DNA from: Harmothoe impar
Taxonomy: Eukaryota; Annelida; Polychaeta; Phyllodocida; Polynoidae
Length of the DNA stretch: 64,000 nucleotides
Direction of reading: 5' to 3'
Assembly: GCA_947462335.1 (NCBI GenBank)
Contig: OX381705.1
Span: 39,959,672 to 40,023,671, forward strand
Under the pieces are notes generated by a model, which was not told the DNA's origin, did not search any database, and saw nothing but the letters and a program-made list of their open reading frames with translations. Below, piece by piece: positions 35,421 through 48,010 of this stretch. The translations under genes were made by a program, and so were the position numbers. Each line of letters begins with the position of its first letter. The first letter of the stretch is position 1.

Positions 35421-38400
35421 AAAGGTGTGCTAGTAAGAATGACTCGTCTCTTCTATGATCCCGACCTCACCTACTAGACACCCTCACATGGACATAGCAT
35501 TGCCTAGTCTATGTTAGGGTGTTCCATTGGAAATCAATTTATCGTCTGACATAATATCTAAAAAATGGAACTTATAGGAAAGATGTGTACCAATGTAAAA
35601 ATTAGAATAATGATATCTTTGGGGGGGGGAGTCCGTTAGAGCCATTGCAAGTTAGAAAAGCTCCCACATGTGTACCCCTGCAGGTCTATTTACATATATA
35701 GGCTATAGGACTGAAGGCACAACAGGTATATGATAGAGTGGAGCTGCAGTGTGTTGAGTAACCATTCTGCATGCAGCTATATACACTGGGGGTTGGAAAT
35801 GCATGAAATTCAAGTTAGAATGTATCGGTGTATATATAGATTACACATTTACTTATTTTACCAACATGTTATATGATTCAGTGCCCTTCAGTGCATTATT
35901 ACTTATGTGCCAGTTCTTTAAGGGACAAGTAATGTAGATGTGACCACAACTATTCTTGATCCCAGGAAGAGTCACTGATAGATATGGAAAAGTTATCACA
36001 TATGTTCTATTATCTAATTACATAGCTATCAAGAGTCATGTGAACATTTCTGGTGAAATAAGTACGTCTTGAGTTCTTTAGAAATATGGTTTTCACAATA
36101 ACCATTTAAATATTGGGACTGTTGAAAATGCCTATTCAATGGGATAAGCCCCAATATCTGTGGTATAATCATGCGTTGACTTTCTTTTTGTAGAATATAT
36201 ATCCTCATCCTGGCATCACATTCACTGAAGTGGCGCATAATGCTCCTTAATTGAATTGGCACAGTCTGCTTAGGCAGTGTTAAACCTGAGGGCTTACTGA
36301 AACTTCACATGCCCATATGATATGAATCCTAACGATATTGCAGACATCTATATAACTATTGGATACGCTTATTTGTTGGGTTTAATTTAAGACCTCATAT
36401 GATGCTGAGGTAATTATAGTAAACCTGTGAGACCTATTTGTTTGGGACCATGTCTCAATTCCACCTAAATTTACCATGTGGTGACACGGCTGAACGACCT
36501 AAGTAACTGTATGGATAAGTACCCCTTTTATAAAGCCGAAACAACTATTAAGCGGGGAGGTCAATGTGACGGTTCAATGTAATAAGTTAACTAAGCAAGA
36601 CACCTATGATGATAGTACAGTATGAAAGATACTAAGCAAAGATATTCGATAAATACATTACACGTGGGAATGAAGAAAATAGACATATTATTTGGGAAGA
36701 TCGTGGATTAATAAAAATTTCTTAGATAAGGCCTCAATTGATTAGAGTATGCGTATGTGCCATTGGTTAATTCAAAGACAGTTCTTATTAGTTCTGTGAA
36801 ATCTGACAACACTCCGGACGTGCCTAGTGGTTTGAATTACACATTGACATTGGTTAAATTGAAGAAAAGAAAGCAATATTCATTGCCGCCCCGACCAGAG
36901 CAGATCACCTTTCGTACTCATTGGTCGGCCGAAAAACAATGAGAACCATTACTGGCGGACGTTTCTGCCTCATTAAACCCCCTTTATAATTAGAAGCTTC
37001 CCTAAAGGTGCACAGCCCTTTTAAGTACAGATGAAAGTGGGGAAGGAGTTCCGAGGCTTTTCACTCGTCAGATTGAAGTGCAAGACAATCCTTAAAGCCT
37101 ACCTAAAATAATCACCAGTCTGTGTACACCCCTGTGTCACAATTAATTAACAGTCGGAGGTGCCATTAGCACGACTCTGCAGATTGGGATCAAACCACAC
37201 TTGCCCCAGTTCTATACCTCTCACCCGCGTCAATAGGCGCCTACAGCTTTAGATGGTATATTGGAAGCCGGCCCATCTACACAACATAGTATCTAACCCA
37301 TCAGTGAAACACTAAGTCGGATATTGATGCCATGAGTTGTCTGTTGTAATGTGGATCCTTTGTACAGCAGCCGGGTGTCACAGCCCACGACCACAGCCTC
37401 AATTCTCTGACGGCTTAGTCACCTGCTCCAGGGCAGGGCAGGCATTAAGTCCCGTTACATCCCTCGTGTGTCACCGTAAACAGCATCCTGACCCGTGTTT
37501 GACGGATGAGAATGGGGCTCGGCCCACTGTAATGCCCTAATGTTACACCAGGGAGCTGCGGCTTTTCAAATTCAAGCACTATCCCCAACTGATTCCTATT
37601 GTGAAAGTAACAATATTGAGCCAAGGGCCGGAATTACAAACGAACACGACATCCGTCTGACATTTTATCCAGAAGATTTAGATTTATGATGCTGGGTAAC
37701 AAAAACTAACTAAACACAAGTGTGTGCTTAAAAAAACTCCAGGTAAATTCCTGACAAGAACCTGGTTTTGTTTTTAAAGTTTTAAAAAAAGCACAAAAAA
37801 AATCCAAGATATTATATCTTATATTCAGAAATTGAACTTTCTCATTTCAAGAAAACAAGATTCGTTTGGTGGACAAACGACTAGTTTAAAGAAGATATTG
37901 GTAAGACAAATCTTTAAAAAACTACGAAATATTAGCTCTTTTTTAAAACATATATTATAACTGCAAAGAAAAATTTAAATAAGAATTTTCCTAGTATATT
38001 TGATCTTGAATCAAGTATTAATTTCCTTAGCACAAGAAAAAGTCTCCAACACGGTCTCTTTACAACTACATCGAGCACCCAGGTAATATGCAGATTCCCT
38101 TTTTACATTAAAGCAAAATGGGGCTGCCAAGTCTCCCTGCAGGGTATTGTGAGGTCATTAATTCGCTCTATATGTCTGGTGCTTTCCATGTTATGTAGTA
38201 TCGATTAGCCGTAACCTAAGTGGTCTAGCTCAATTTGTAGAGTTTATTTTACCCCTCGTATAAAACGATGTGCAATTTCGCTGACCTTACATAAATAGTA
38301 TCACCACAGGTTTACCGGGTCTCCTAGTCCTGAGTGACGAGCAAAGCCATCGTTATGAACTGCTACCTCATGCAGCTTTATGATCTCATGCATCACATCT

Positions 38401-38879
38401 CAGATTATGCCCTTAATACGGCGGTATAGTTGAAAGAGGAGCCTACGTGTACTCCCGACCAAATTATATCCGGAAAGTCGCATCAGTCATAGAGAGAATT
38501 CCCCTTTCTCATCAACCATTTTAACCTTGTTCACATTACTCAGGTCCTCGCCAGCAGCCTAACGTAATTGAGTATTGATGCAATTTAGAGTTGAAACGCG
38601 CTCATTTTGTCTATTGAATATCGTTCCCCTTCCACCTGCAACTACTGTACCCACCCAGACCTGTTTTGCCGCTGCTGATTGACGTGCGGCTTCATCTACG
38701 GTAACGAAGCTAGGCTGATGGAAAACGCCACTCACTAGTTGTTGAGGCGTCAGCCACACATGTGTACATGCTGTATACATCCAGGGTGAGCGAGATGGAT
38801 GGCTTGGTCGCCTCTCCCAATGGCTGCTAGGATGGGCTGTGTCAAACACGCCATGATGTCTCCCAGTGTGAGGTTGTCT

Positions 38880-39655
38880 GAGGGAGGGGCACAGGGTGGT
38901 GGGTTCATAGAGACATACAGCATGTACATATAGCTGAGGGAGGGGCACAGGGTGGCGGGTTCATAGAGACATACAGCATGTACATATAGCTGAGGGAGGG
39001 GAGGGGCACAGGGTGGCGGGTTCATAGAGACATACAGCATGTACATATAGCTGAGGGAGGGGAGGGGCACAGGGTGGTGGGTTCATAGAGACATACAGCA
39101 TGTACATATAGCTGAGGGAGGGGAGGGGCACATGGTGGTGGGTTCATAGAGACATACAGCATGTACATATAGCTGAGGGAGGGGCGCAGGGTGGCGGGTT
39201 CATAGAGACATACAGCATGTACATATAGCTGAGGGAGGGGCGCAGGGTGGCGGGTTCATAGAGACATACAGCATGTACATATAGCTGAGGGAGGGGCGCA
39301 GGGTGGCGGGTTCATAGAGACATACAGCATGTACATATAGCTGAGGGAGGGGCGCAGGGTGGTGGGTTCATAGAGACATACAGCATGTACATATAGCTGA
39401 GGGAGGGGCACAGGGTGGCGGGTTCATAGAGACATACAGCATGTACATATAGCTGAGGGAGGGGCGCAGGGTGGTGGGTTCATAGAGACATACAGCATGT
39501 ACATATAGCTGAGGGAGGGGCACAGGGTGGTGGGTTCATAGAGACATACAGCATGTACATATAGCTGAGGGAGGGGCGCAGGGTGGTGGGTTCATAGAGA
39601 CATACAGCATGTACATATAGCTGAGGGAGGGGCGCAGGGTGGTGGGTTCATAGAC
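38880..39655. repeat. 56-61 bp minisatellite, about 13 copies
   Basis: Units share GCAGGGTGGCGGGTTCATAG, AGACATACAGCATGTACATA and TAGCTGAGGGAGGGG. Most are 56 bp and a few are longer by an extra GAGGG. The repeat is very homogeneous, so recent amplification is likely. Confidence 0.93.
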
Positions 39656-42600
39656 ACGTACAGATATCTGAGGGCCCATGGGACTGCATTAGGTTTATTG
39701 GAGTTGACAGTAGAGTGAGGCGGGGCTATATGCTGCAGCGGAGGGAGCTCACACCGGGGACGGGTGCCGCCTGGTGTTGGCTTGTTACAGATGCTCTATT
39801 GGTATGGGTGTCACCTAGTGATCCCTCTCACCATCACCCCCTCACTCCCACTCCTTCCCCTTCCTGCAGGTGTAGTTGGTCCACCTTCAAAGCACCACCC
39901 CCGCACCTTCACCCCCCCCCCCCGCTGCTGCCATACAAACGACCCCTGCGGCTGGGCCGTATGCCGACGACACTACATCAAGCCTGGACTAAGCATTTCC
40001 TGCTGCACCCGGGGTGGGTCCCTGGAAGGGACCAGGCCCTGTAAGCCCGGCCTGATTTACCTGTTGGTGCTACGCGTTTACCACATATCCTAGTTGGATC
40101 CGTCCACCCCCGGCGGCTCTGCCCGCCAGATGAATCAGCCGGGCCCGCGCCAATAGCCACCCTTCAAGACGGCCACATAAAAAGGAAGGACCGCCATCAA
40201 TGAGGATCAAATACGCAAAGGTGATTGCCACCAGGCGGAGATCCACAGCCGGTGGTGGCGGGTGTGGGCGGGTGTGGGCTGCCGGTAGGGGCGCTCCTGA
40301 GGTGGCTGCATTGATTAGCACAGTGGCTAGTGAGGGGAGAAAAGGCCCGGCCCCACAAAGCTCACCTCGCCGCCATTCTGATTAGCTTCGTCAAAGCTTT
40401 GTGGACATTAATGTGGTCCCCGACCACCTGACCGCCGCCATAGCCACCGCAGCCACCACTCGGCGCTGACTTTCCGGTGCACCAAGCACCCCGGCCCTCC
40501 CCCGTACCACCAGCAGCACAATGTACAGCAGCAGCAGCAGCCGCCCCCTGCTTCTATTTACTCTGCTCCCCGACCCTCCGCTCCTCCATCCCCCACACGC
40601 TGTACAACGCGCCTCCTCCTCCTCCTTTAAGCCGCTGGTCACACTAGCCTTTTCGTGGCCGTCTCCATAGAAGGCCCCTTACAGCTGAAACACTTAGCTA
40701 TACAAGAGGTTGAAGTTGGGCCTGACCTGACAAGGCATCAGGACAAGCTGGGGCTCTTGTTACCATTGCCACTCCAGAGTACAAACATAACCCTCATAAT
40801 GGGTCATTCCTTGTATAGTGGAATACAGGTCCCACAGTATTTCAGCAATTGGGGTTGGTATTACATTGCTAGTATATAAGCATCCATGTAAATACATTGG
40901 AAATTTACTTATTAGTTTAGATGTTGCTGAAACTGTGGTCCATGATGACAATTAGGTTTCTTAATAGGAAATATGATATCTATAAATGTTATCAAAGTGA
41001 TCCCTGATATTTAGTAATGAGCCAACCTTGTGAACCTGAGCTAGTTGATAAGGTTATTTGTACAAGCATGTGCTTTTTATTGGATGCTGTGGATAATCAA
41101 GAGGCCTCTTGATGACTCCTTTGAGCTTTAGCTTCTTCATAGTGATTGCACGTGCTGTATTAGCCTTTCAATTCATCTCAAATAAAATCTACTGAAACAG
41201 CAACTTGATGTACTTGTGTCCCAAAAGAAAAGAATGAAAAAAGAGAGTATTATCACAAAAGGCGCGATTCATGTACTTATTAGGCTGGCTCAGAGGTGAC
41301 CCGACTCGTTACTGAGTCAAACATCACTCAGTCACAGATGGCGGGGAGACACTTTGATTTCAAAGCGATGCCCCATGCATCAAAGCCGACCCGCCTCTAC
41401 ACACAGCTATAATGCACCCCACTTGTTCCTTGCCTGCTAAGCCTGTTCAGAGAGGGTTCTTGGGTGGCAGCTTTCATGTTGCCTCCCGAAACGAGCCTTT
41501 CATACAGCAGCCCATTCTGCTGCTGCCCGGTGCCCGGTGCCCCACCTCTGTGTGCACGTACAACACGTGGACCTACCTGTATCCGGGAGCACCACGCCGC
41601 CGCCCACCGCCCACCACCACATCATCACCACCAACAGCCGCACGTACAACGGTGCCGCTCCCACAGTGCGAGTAGCAGTAGTATCCATAGTAAATAGAGC
41701 TGGCCTGCTGTTGAAGTAGATACAGTACACTCCAGTAGAACACCACGTAAACCGATCCTGCTAGCCCTCACGGTGGGCTGCTGGTGTGTGTTGGTAGTCC
41801 CTCCTGCCGCCTACCTTGTACGTCTCAGGTCGGAGCGTCTCTCGGCGTGCCGGTAAGGGCTCCGTCCGGGTGGCACTGAGCAGCTCCTTGAGAGGGACGA
41901 GCAGCTCTTCGGCCTACCAGGCAGGACCCGTGAGCAGTGATGTAGTCGCCGCGGCCAGCTGAAGTGAAGGCAAAGTAGAGTTAGCCCAAAGTACTACCAC
42001 ACGACCACCAGCCGCCACCACGGCGGCCGCCACCCTGCCGCTGCACCCCCTGTACACCGCTAACTGCCGCCACGGCTACAACCGCGCGCCGCTGCACCCA
42101 ACTAGAGAATGAGGATGAGATGATTCAGTGCATGCGGCGCGACACACCGAGGGCGGGAGGGCGGGAGGGCGGGGTGGGGTGGGCGGGGGTACCACGGGGA
42201 GGGGTGTGGCTGCAGGAAGGATGACAGGGGATGGGCTGTGAGGCCTCGGAAGACGAAATCAGGCGCCACAAATCGAGTACACATTCCGCGTTATTAGCAC
42301 TCTGCCCATAGCTAGGTAGCACAACATATATAGAGGGGCTTGGATAGTAGCGAGGTTATGGGGTAACGCAGATGGAGTGAAGGGCGGGGTGACTGCGTGT
42401 GTGCGCCGAACATTGTTTGTACATATATAGTCATACCAGGCATTATTGAACTGTTCACTAGATCAATGAACGCCACGCCACAAGTCGTGGCCTTCAGTCA
42501 TCTTAATACCCCTAGCGCAGTAAACAAACCTGCACATCAGCATGCCTCGACCATCCTATAAGCAATAACATTACCATATTAACGACCACAAAGTTTGTGA

Positions 42601-43210
42601 ACATTTCACATGCCCAAGTTACTATGGGCAGTTCCTCACGCTCGTCCCCAGGCGTCCCATGTCCACTATATATGGCAAACGACTATTAATGAGCGCTAAC
42701 ACACATGTGCACCCTATCCTAATGCCAATGCCGGACCTTGTATTAATTTGGCACTCTAGCCTGAGACCTAATAATGTGGTTGACCAGACAGTCTCTCCCA
42801 CCTGTGCTCTTGGGGATTTCATTAGGGCAAAGGGGACTTTGCTAGGGCAGGGCGGCTCCCTGGATTGGTGGGTTAGATGGTAGGAGAATTTAAGCATAGA
42901 AATCAGATTTATGGTATTATATTGGTATTACAACGACAGGTATGCAATGAAATAATTAATACAAATCATGTATATATATTATGATTCATATCACCGTAAT
43001 GTTTCCTCACCGTGTTACTCGCCGGTCATGAACTACTCGCAGCATGAACTATGTAACGTGCTAAGCAGCTAAGCGGAAGCTGATTAAAATGGCACCAGTT
43101 ATAATGATAAGTTCAATATAAACTATATATAAACTACACACTTTCCCGGGGCAAATGTCCATTTTCATACCCTACTTACATTGTTAAACTGTTTCCTTAT
43201 ACCAACGATC
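39656..43210. other. Stretch without a recognised gene
   Basis: GC-rich patches lie around 39.7-40.6 kb and 41.4-42.3 kb, with long but unconvincing open frames on both strands. I recognise no domain. The segment 41550-42260 is CpG-rich and could include a promoter, but nothing confirms it. Confidence 0.4.
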
Positions 43211-43975
43211 TAAGTAGTATATGAAAATAGCCTTCTGACACAGGCAGAGCAACGTTTATCGTCGGTGTTAGTAGTGTATGGAAACGGCCCTTTGACACAG
43301 GCCACACGATTATTTTTGTTGGTGTTAGTAGTGTATGGAAATGACCCTTTGACCAGGCAACACGTCTATTATCCTCGATGTTAGGGAGTGGTCATTTTTT
43401 AACAACAGGGGGGGGGGGGTTGGTGGATTTGGGGGGGACCAAAAAAATTTGGACCCCTTTAAGGGGGGAGACCAAAAAAATTTGGACCCCTCTTGAGGGG
43501 GGGACCAAAAAAATTGCACCCCTTTTTAGTGGAAAAGCCCGTGCGTTACTATAGCTCAAAGCGGTCGGCCGCGCTCAATTTCAACTTGCCTGAGGGGGGG
43601 ACCAAAAAAATTTCGACCCCTCCCGTGGGGGGGACCAAAAGAATTTCGACCCGCTCGCGTGAAAATCCACCGACCCCCCCCCCTGTTGTTAAAAAATGAC
43701 CACTCCCTTAGTGGTATATGAAGATGGCCCCTCGACACAGGCAACACAACTATTACTTGCGTTGATAGTGTATGGGAATGTCCCGTTGACAATGGCAACA
43801 TGACTTTTACTGGTGATGTTAGTAGTATATGAAAATAACTCTGATGCAAGCAACACGACTTTCATTAGCTGTGTGAGAAGTATATGACAACGGCCCGTTG
43901 ACACAGGTAACAAGCCATAGGTTACATTTTAACAGCTGGTGTTGTATGTTATATATGAAAATGGCCCCTCAACGA
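43211..43975. repeat. 57-bp satellite interrupted by a MITE
   Basis: Imperfect 56-57 bp units with TTAGTAGTGTATGGAAA, TGACACAGGCAACACG and a T-rich tail start at 43211, 43268, 43325 and 43381. They continue after the insertion at about 43708 for four or five more, more diverged, units. Confidence 0.88.
43384..43707. mobile_element. PIF/Harbinger-like MITE
   Basis: This 324-bp element has near-perfect inverted ends of over 30 bases that start GGGAGTGGTCATTTTTTAAC. It is flanked by TTA on both sides (43381-43383 and 43708-43710), the 3-bp TWA duplication of PIF/Harbinger. Inside are several copies of GGGACCAAAAAAATTTGGAC. No transposase is encoded. Removing the element and one TTA restores a normal 57-bp satellite unit. 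Confidence 0.88.
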
Positions 43976-46110
43976 AGGTATTTCTGCATATCTTGTGCTA
44001 TCCTGATATCCAATATATGTATAATTACACACGATTGAGACTGTTCACACAACAACTGCTTATTCATGCAGCGATTGCGAAACACATGTATGTACAGTTG
44101 ATGAGCACTATACCTAGAATTTATACACATAACATAAGTAGTGTAATCATCGTGGGTATTGCCGACACCCAATCTGAAGCCAGGTTCCTGTGGGAACCAT
44201 CAGTGAGAAGATGTATGAAGCGGCGTGCTGGAGGTTCAGTGCAACATTTTATAAGCTAAAACATCCTGGTTGACATGTGGGTCCTAGGACGCTATCATAT
44301 GGCCACCAGCCTAGACCGATCACGTAAAAAAGCAACCTTGTGTATCTGGTAGGCGCCTTCTAACCGCTGCTATATGTCAAAAAGACAGGTGCAACAGGGT
44401 GAGTAAGGACCAATTTTCCTTGGGATAGGACGAGATATTATTCTTCTTGATCCTAATTAATTTCATATTCATCCCTAATGAAGGCTAAAGACTACAACCC
44501 AAAGTATCAATAATACATCTAATATCATGAAAATGAATAAATTTGTTTTCAAACAAAACAAATATACAAGAGATGGTTGGCAATGTGTGCCGTTTGAGGA
44601 ATCATATCGGCCTCATACAGTCTTCTATAGTCCTTGACTATCAAAATTCTATCTTCTCAATAGAGCTAAATGTCAATATGTCCCCGAACTATTCTTGAAA
44701 TTAAATCACTTCAATTACCGCACTGTAAAATCTAAGAGAACAGTAATCATAAGTCTACCCGTTTCTCATTAGATGAATCGATGCGTACTATCGGATCACT
44801 GATGCATGAGGACTAGGATTTAGATAAGAGAAATACTCATTACAGCAATCATTTGATACTTCTAGCATGTTTTTACAATGGACACGATTTTGTATATAGT
44901 TAAACCGGGTTCTTGATTATACTATGGGAATGGGTTCTATTTCAACAAGGTTTTGATGCAGGGAGCTAGTTATATGTGTTCCTCCTCCGCATGTATATAA
45001 GATAAGCAAACCCTTCTTTCTTATTTTACGTATTTCCCCGACTGCATGTCTAAAAGAAAGGAGAGGGAGCTATATCACCTGAAATGTAATGGCAGGAAGG
45101 ATGCGTGCGCCTTTCTCTTTCCATGCCAACTATTTTAATTAGACTCGTGTGTGATGGTAACATTGCATGATGTCCTCATATCGCTATACCAGAAGAGTTT
45201 TTCCCCTGCATAAAAAAAGTACAAAAACTACTTTCACAGTAAGAGACAGTCATATTGCCTACAGCGGGCCTCTCACCGCCTAGCCTCCAGGGGCATGATG
45301 CAAGTTGAATCTGATTGAGACACAAAAGACCTATAATGTTACATTGCACTCTATGCGTCTCTTAGCAGTTGCTTCCGAGGTGATTTGATTCATGCTTATC
45401 GACCGTCGCCAAGGTCCTGTCTCCGGGCCGCACCTAGGGTATGAACGGGTTGGTGGAGGGGGTGGCTCCACGGTGTCGTGTCCCCGCGGGTCACATGGCG
45501 CGGCCCTCATTGACACGTGTCTCCTTCCCCGCCACCCTATAATCATATCACTAGATGCCTTTTTCCCTCCGACCTATCCCACAGCACCCTCATATAATTC
45601 CATTTGGATAGTATTACTTGTTACCCTGTGCGTCCTGGCTGCATGAAGGCGTCATTACTCAGGGCCCCCTCTTATCACGCTATACTCCTGCCGCCCCGAT
45701 ACCTTAGCCAACTCAACAAGACAGTGCACTCACAAGCACCCATTAGACACACAACCCGCCCATACTGTAGGCCGCCCAGAGCACTGAAAAACAGAGCTGG
45801 TACTTATACTTCAGAGTAAGCTTCGATTAAAACACAATATCTACTGTTATTTAAGCAAATTAAACTAAGCATCTCTCCTCGCACGAACAGTACGTTTGGT
45901 TGGATACACGTGGCTGACAAAAACCGTGACGGGTACATAAAACAGTCTTGATGGATCACATTTGTAATTCATGCTATTTTGGTACCAAACTAAGATGAAG
46001 CTACAATATTTATTCTGTAAAATGCAATGAGATTATGGTGGATTCAATCCTGGTAGGGTGACGTGTGTGTAACTCTGAGGTAATACGATACTAAACGAAG
46101 CTTGACTTTC
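43976..46110. other. Stretch without a recognised gene
   Basis: I see no exon or transposon with clear ends. A small GC-rich patch lies near 45400-45520. Confidence 0.5.
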
Positions 46111-46118
46111 AGGTAAAA

Positions 46119-46195
46119 GGCTGGTTCATGTGAGACTCGAACCAACTGCCCTACGAATGGTCCCACATGCTAAACACGAGACCACCAGCCATATG
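46119..46195 (-). repeat. tRNA-like SINE head
   Basis: On the minus strand an A-box-like TGGTCTCGTGTTTAGC (46169-46184) precedes a B box, GTTGGTTCGAGTCTC (46132-46146), at tRNA-like spacing. Confidence 0.55.
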
Positions 46196-46332
46196 GATCT
46201 GTGGCTGTGTCAGAACATCTAATGATATCCTCGTAGGATATGTTATCTCGTGTATCTATAGCAGCGGAGTGATAATAAACGGAGAGTATGTTGTCATTCG
46301 GAACATGGACTAATCACAAGAGTATTGAAACA

Positions 46333-46411
46333 TGGGTTTTGTGGTGTAATAGTTGGTGCATTGGACTTGAAATTCACACATATTCTGATGCTTGGGTTCG
46401 AATGCCACACT
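46333..46411 (+). repeat. tRNA-like SINE head
   Basis: GTGGTGTAATAGTTGG (46341-46356, A box) and GGGTTCGAATGCC (46394-46406, B box) are well spaced. It lies only about 140 bases from the opposite-strand head at 46119, so the two face each other tail to tail or are two separate insertions. Confidence 0.58.
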
Positions 46412-47334
46412 TTCACCGTCAACTTTCAGCGTTGGTATCTAGAGTTTGACAGCCTATTCAGATCTAGGTGTGATAACGTGACTACCCTCAAATGTATTTG
46501 TTTTTGATTTTAAATTATTTAATTATATGGGATGAACTCCGTTGACTCCTGTTTTAGTGTAAGAACCAACCTTAATAGAAATGAATGGATCTCAGCTCTA
46601 GAACTTATAGACGCGTCTTACAAGGAAGGCTCATACTGTGAAGTGAAAGTTATTATAAAGATGTGGGTGGTTCCTCCTCCAGGGCGTGGTTGTGCACTTT
46701 TTGTTTTACACATATAGACCACTGAGGTTTTGATCCAATATCCGTAGCTTTGAGGGCCACGAAAGGAGGATTTCCCTTTTTTCTGATTGAAGTATTCCCA
46801 TAAAGGATGTAGTGTAGCATGATGTATTGCTAGACATATATATGTGGTTTTAAAGCATAAAATTACTCTTTCTTTCGGGTATGAACTAGAGAGGAAACGA
46901 ATGTATGTTGATATAGTTCATGGGTGGGAGGGGCATCTGGATAAGGATAGGGACAGGCTCAATCATGTTATAATATCCGGCCATACCTCCACGCACACTG
47001 AATGGCCGGTGTTTAAGGACTAGTCCGTGTGCAGGTATATTCAGCCAATCCATGATATCTTATTTTCACTTCATAACGTGTATTGGACTAATGTAAAGTT
47101 AAATACATGAAGTTGTTTATTGAAAATCAGGTAATGTGTTCTACGGACTCACACGTGTCAAAGCACGGCAGCTGAGGATGGAATAAACTTATACCACAGC
47201 GGGTGACATATATATATTTCATCATAAACATAACTCCAGAACCTCCGGATGAAAGGAGTAATACAGCGAGGGTTAGACTATCTTATAAATCTAACTAATT
47301 CCCACGACATAAAGCTACGTGGTAGGAACGAAGG

Positions 47335-48010
47335 GAGGAGTTGGTGTAATGTGATGTGAGGAGAGGTAGGGAGGGGTTGGTGTGATGTGAGGAGATGTAG
47401 GGAGGGGTTGGTGTGATGTGAGGAGAGGAGAGGTAGGGAGGGGTTGGTGTGCTGTCAGGAGAGGTAGGGAGGGGTTGGTGTGATTTCAGGAGAGGTAGGG
47501 AGGGGTTGATGTGATGTCAGGAGAGGAGAGGTAGGGAGGGGTTGGTGTGATGTGAGGAGAGGTAGGGAGGGGTTGGTGTGATGTGAGGAGAGGTAGGGAG
47601 GGGTTGGTGTGATGTGAGGAGAGGTAGAGAGGGGTTGGTGTGATGTCAGGAGAGGTAGGGAGGGGTTGGTGTGATGTCAGGAGAGGAGAGGTAGGGAGGG
47701 GTTGGTGTGATGTGAGGAGAGGTAGAGAGGGGTTGGTGTGATGTGAGGAGAGGTAGGGAGGGTTGGTGTGATGTGAGGAGAGGTAGAGAGGGGTTGGTGT
47801 GATGTGAGGAGAGGTAGGGAGGGTTGGTGTGATGTGAGGAGAGGAGATGTAGAGAGGGGTTGGTGTGATGTAAGGAGAGGTAGGGAGGGGTTGTTGTAAT
47901 GTGAAGAGAGGTAGAGAGGGGTTGGTGCAAATGTGATGTGAGGAGATGTAGGGAGGGGTTAGTGTGATGTGAGGAGAGGTAGAGAGGGCTTGGTGTGATG
48001 TAAGGAGATG
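47335..48010. repeat. About 31-bp minisatellite, about 21 copies
   Basis: Units of about 31 bp (GGGGTTGGTGTGATGTGAGG plus AGAGGTAGGGA) with an occasional extra AGGAG. Open frames rich in His/Ser/Leu/Pro on the minus strand come from this array. Confidence 0.93.

Larger units (their letters stand above)
34286..38900. other. Stretch without a recognised gene
   Basis: It contains a GC- and CpG-rich segment (about 34670-35060) and the short palindromic element at 35363-35420. The rest, notably 37.6-38.1 kb, is AT-rich. No protein-coding exon is recognised. Confidence 0.5.

Noticed and set aside
43325..43699. Open frames of 64-68 codons across the Harbinger-like MITE
   Set aside because: They are translations of its internal GGGACCAAAAAAATTTGGAC repeats, with no transposase motif.
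7150..48010. CRISPR-like arrays
   Set aside because: The tandem arrays have no unique spacers; units abut directly, and the genome is eukaryotic.
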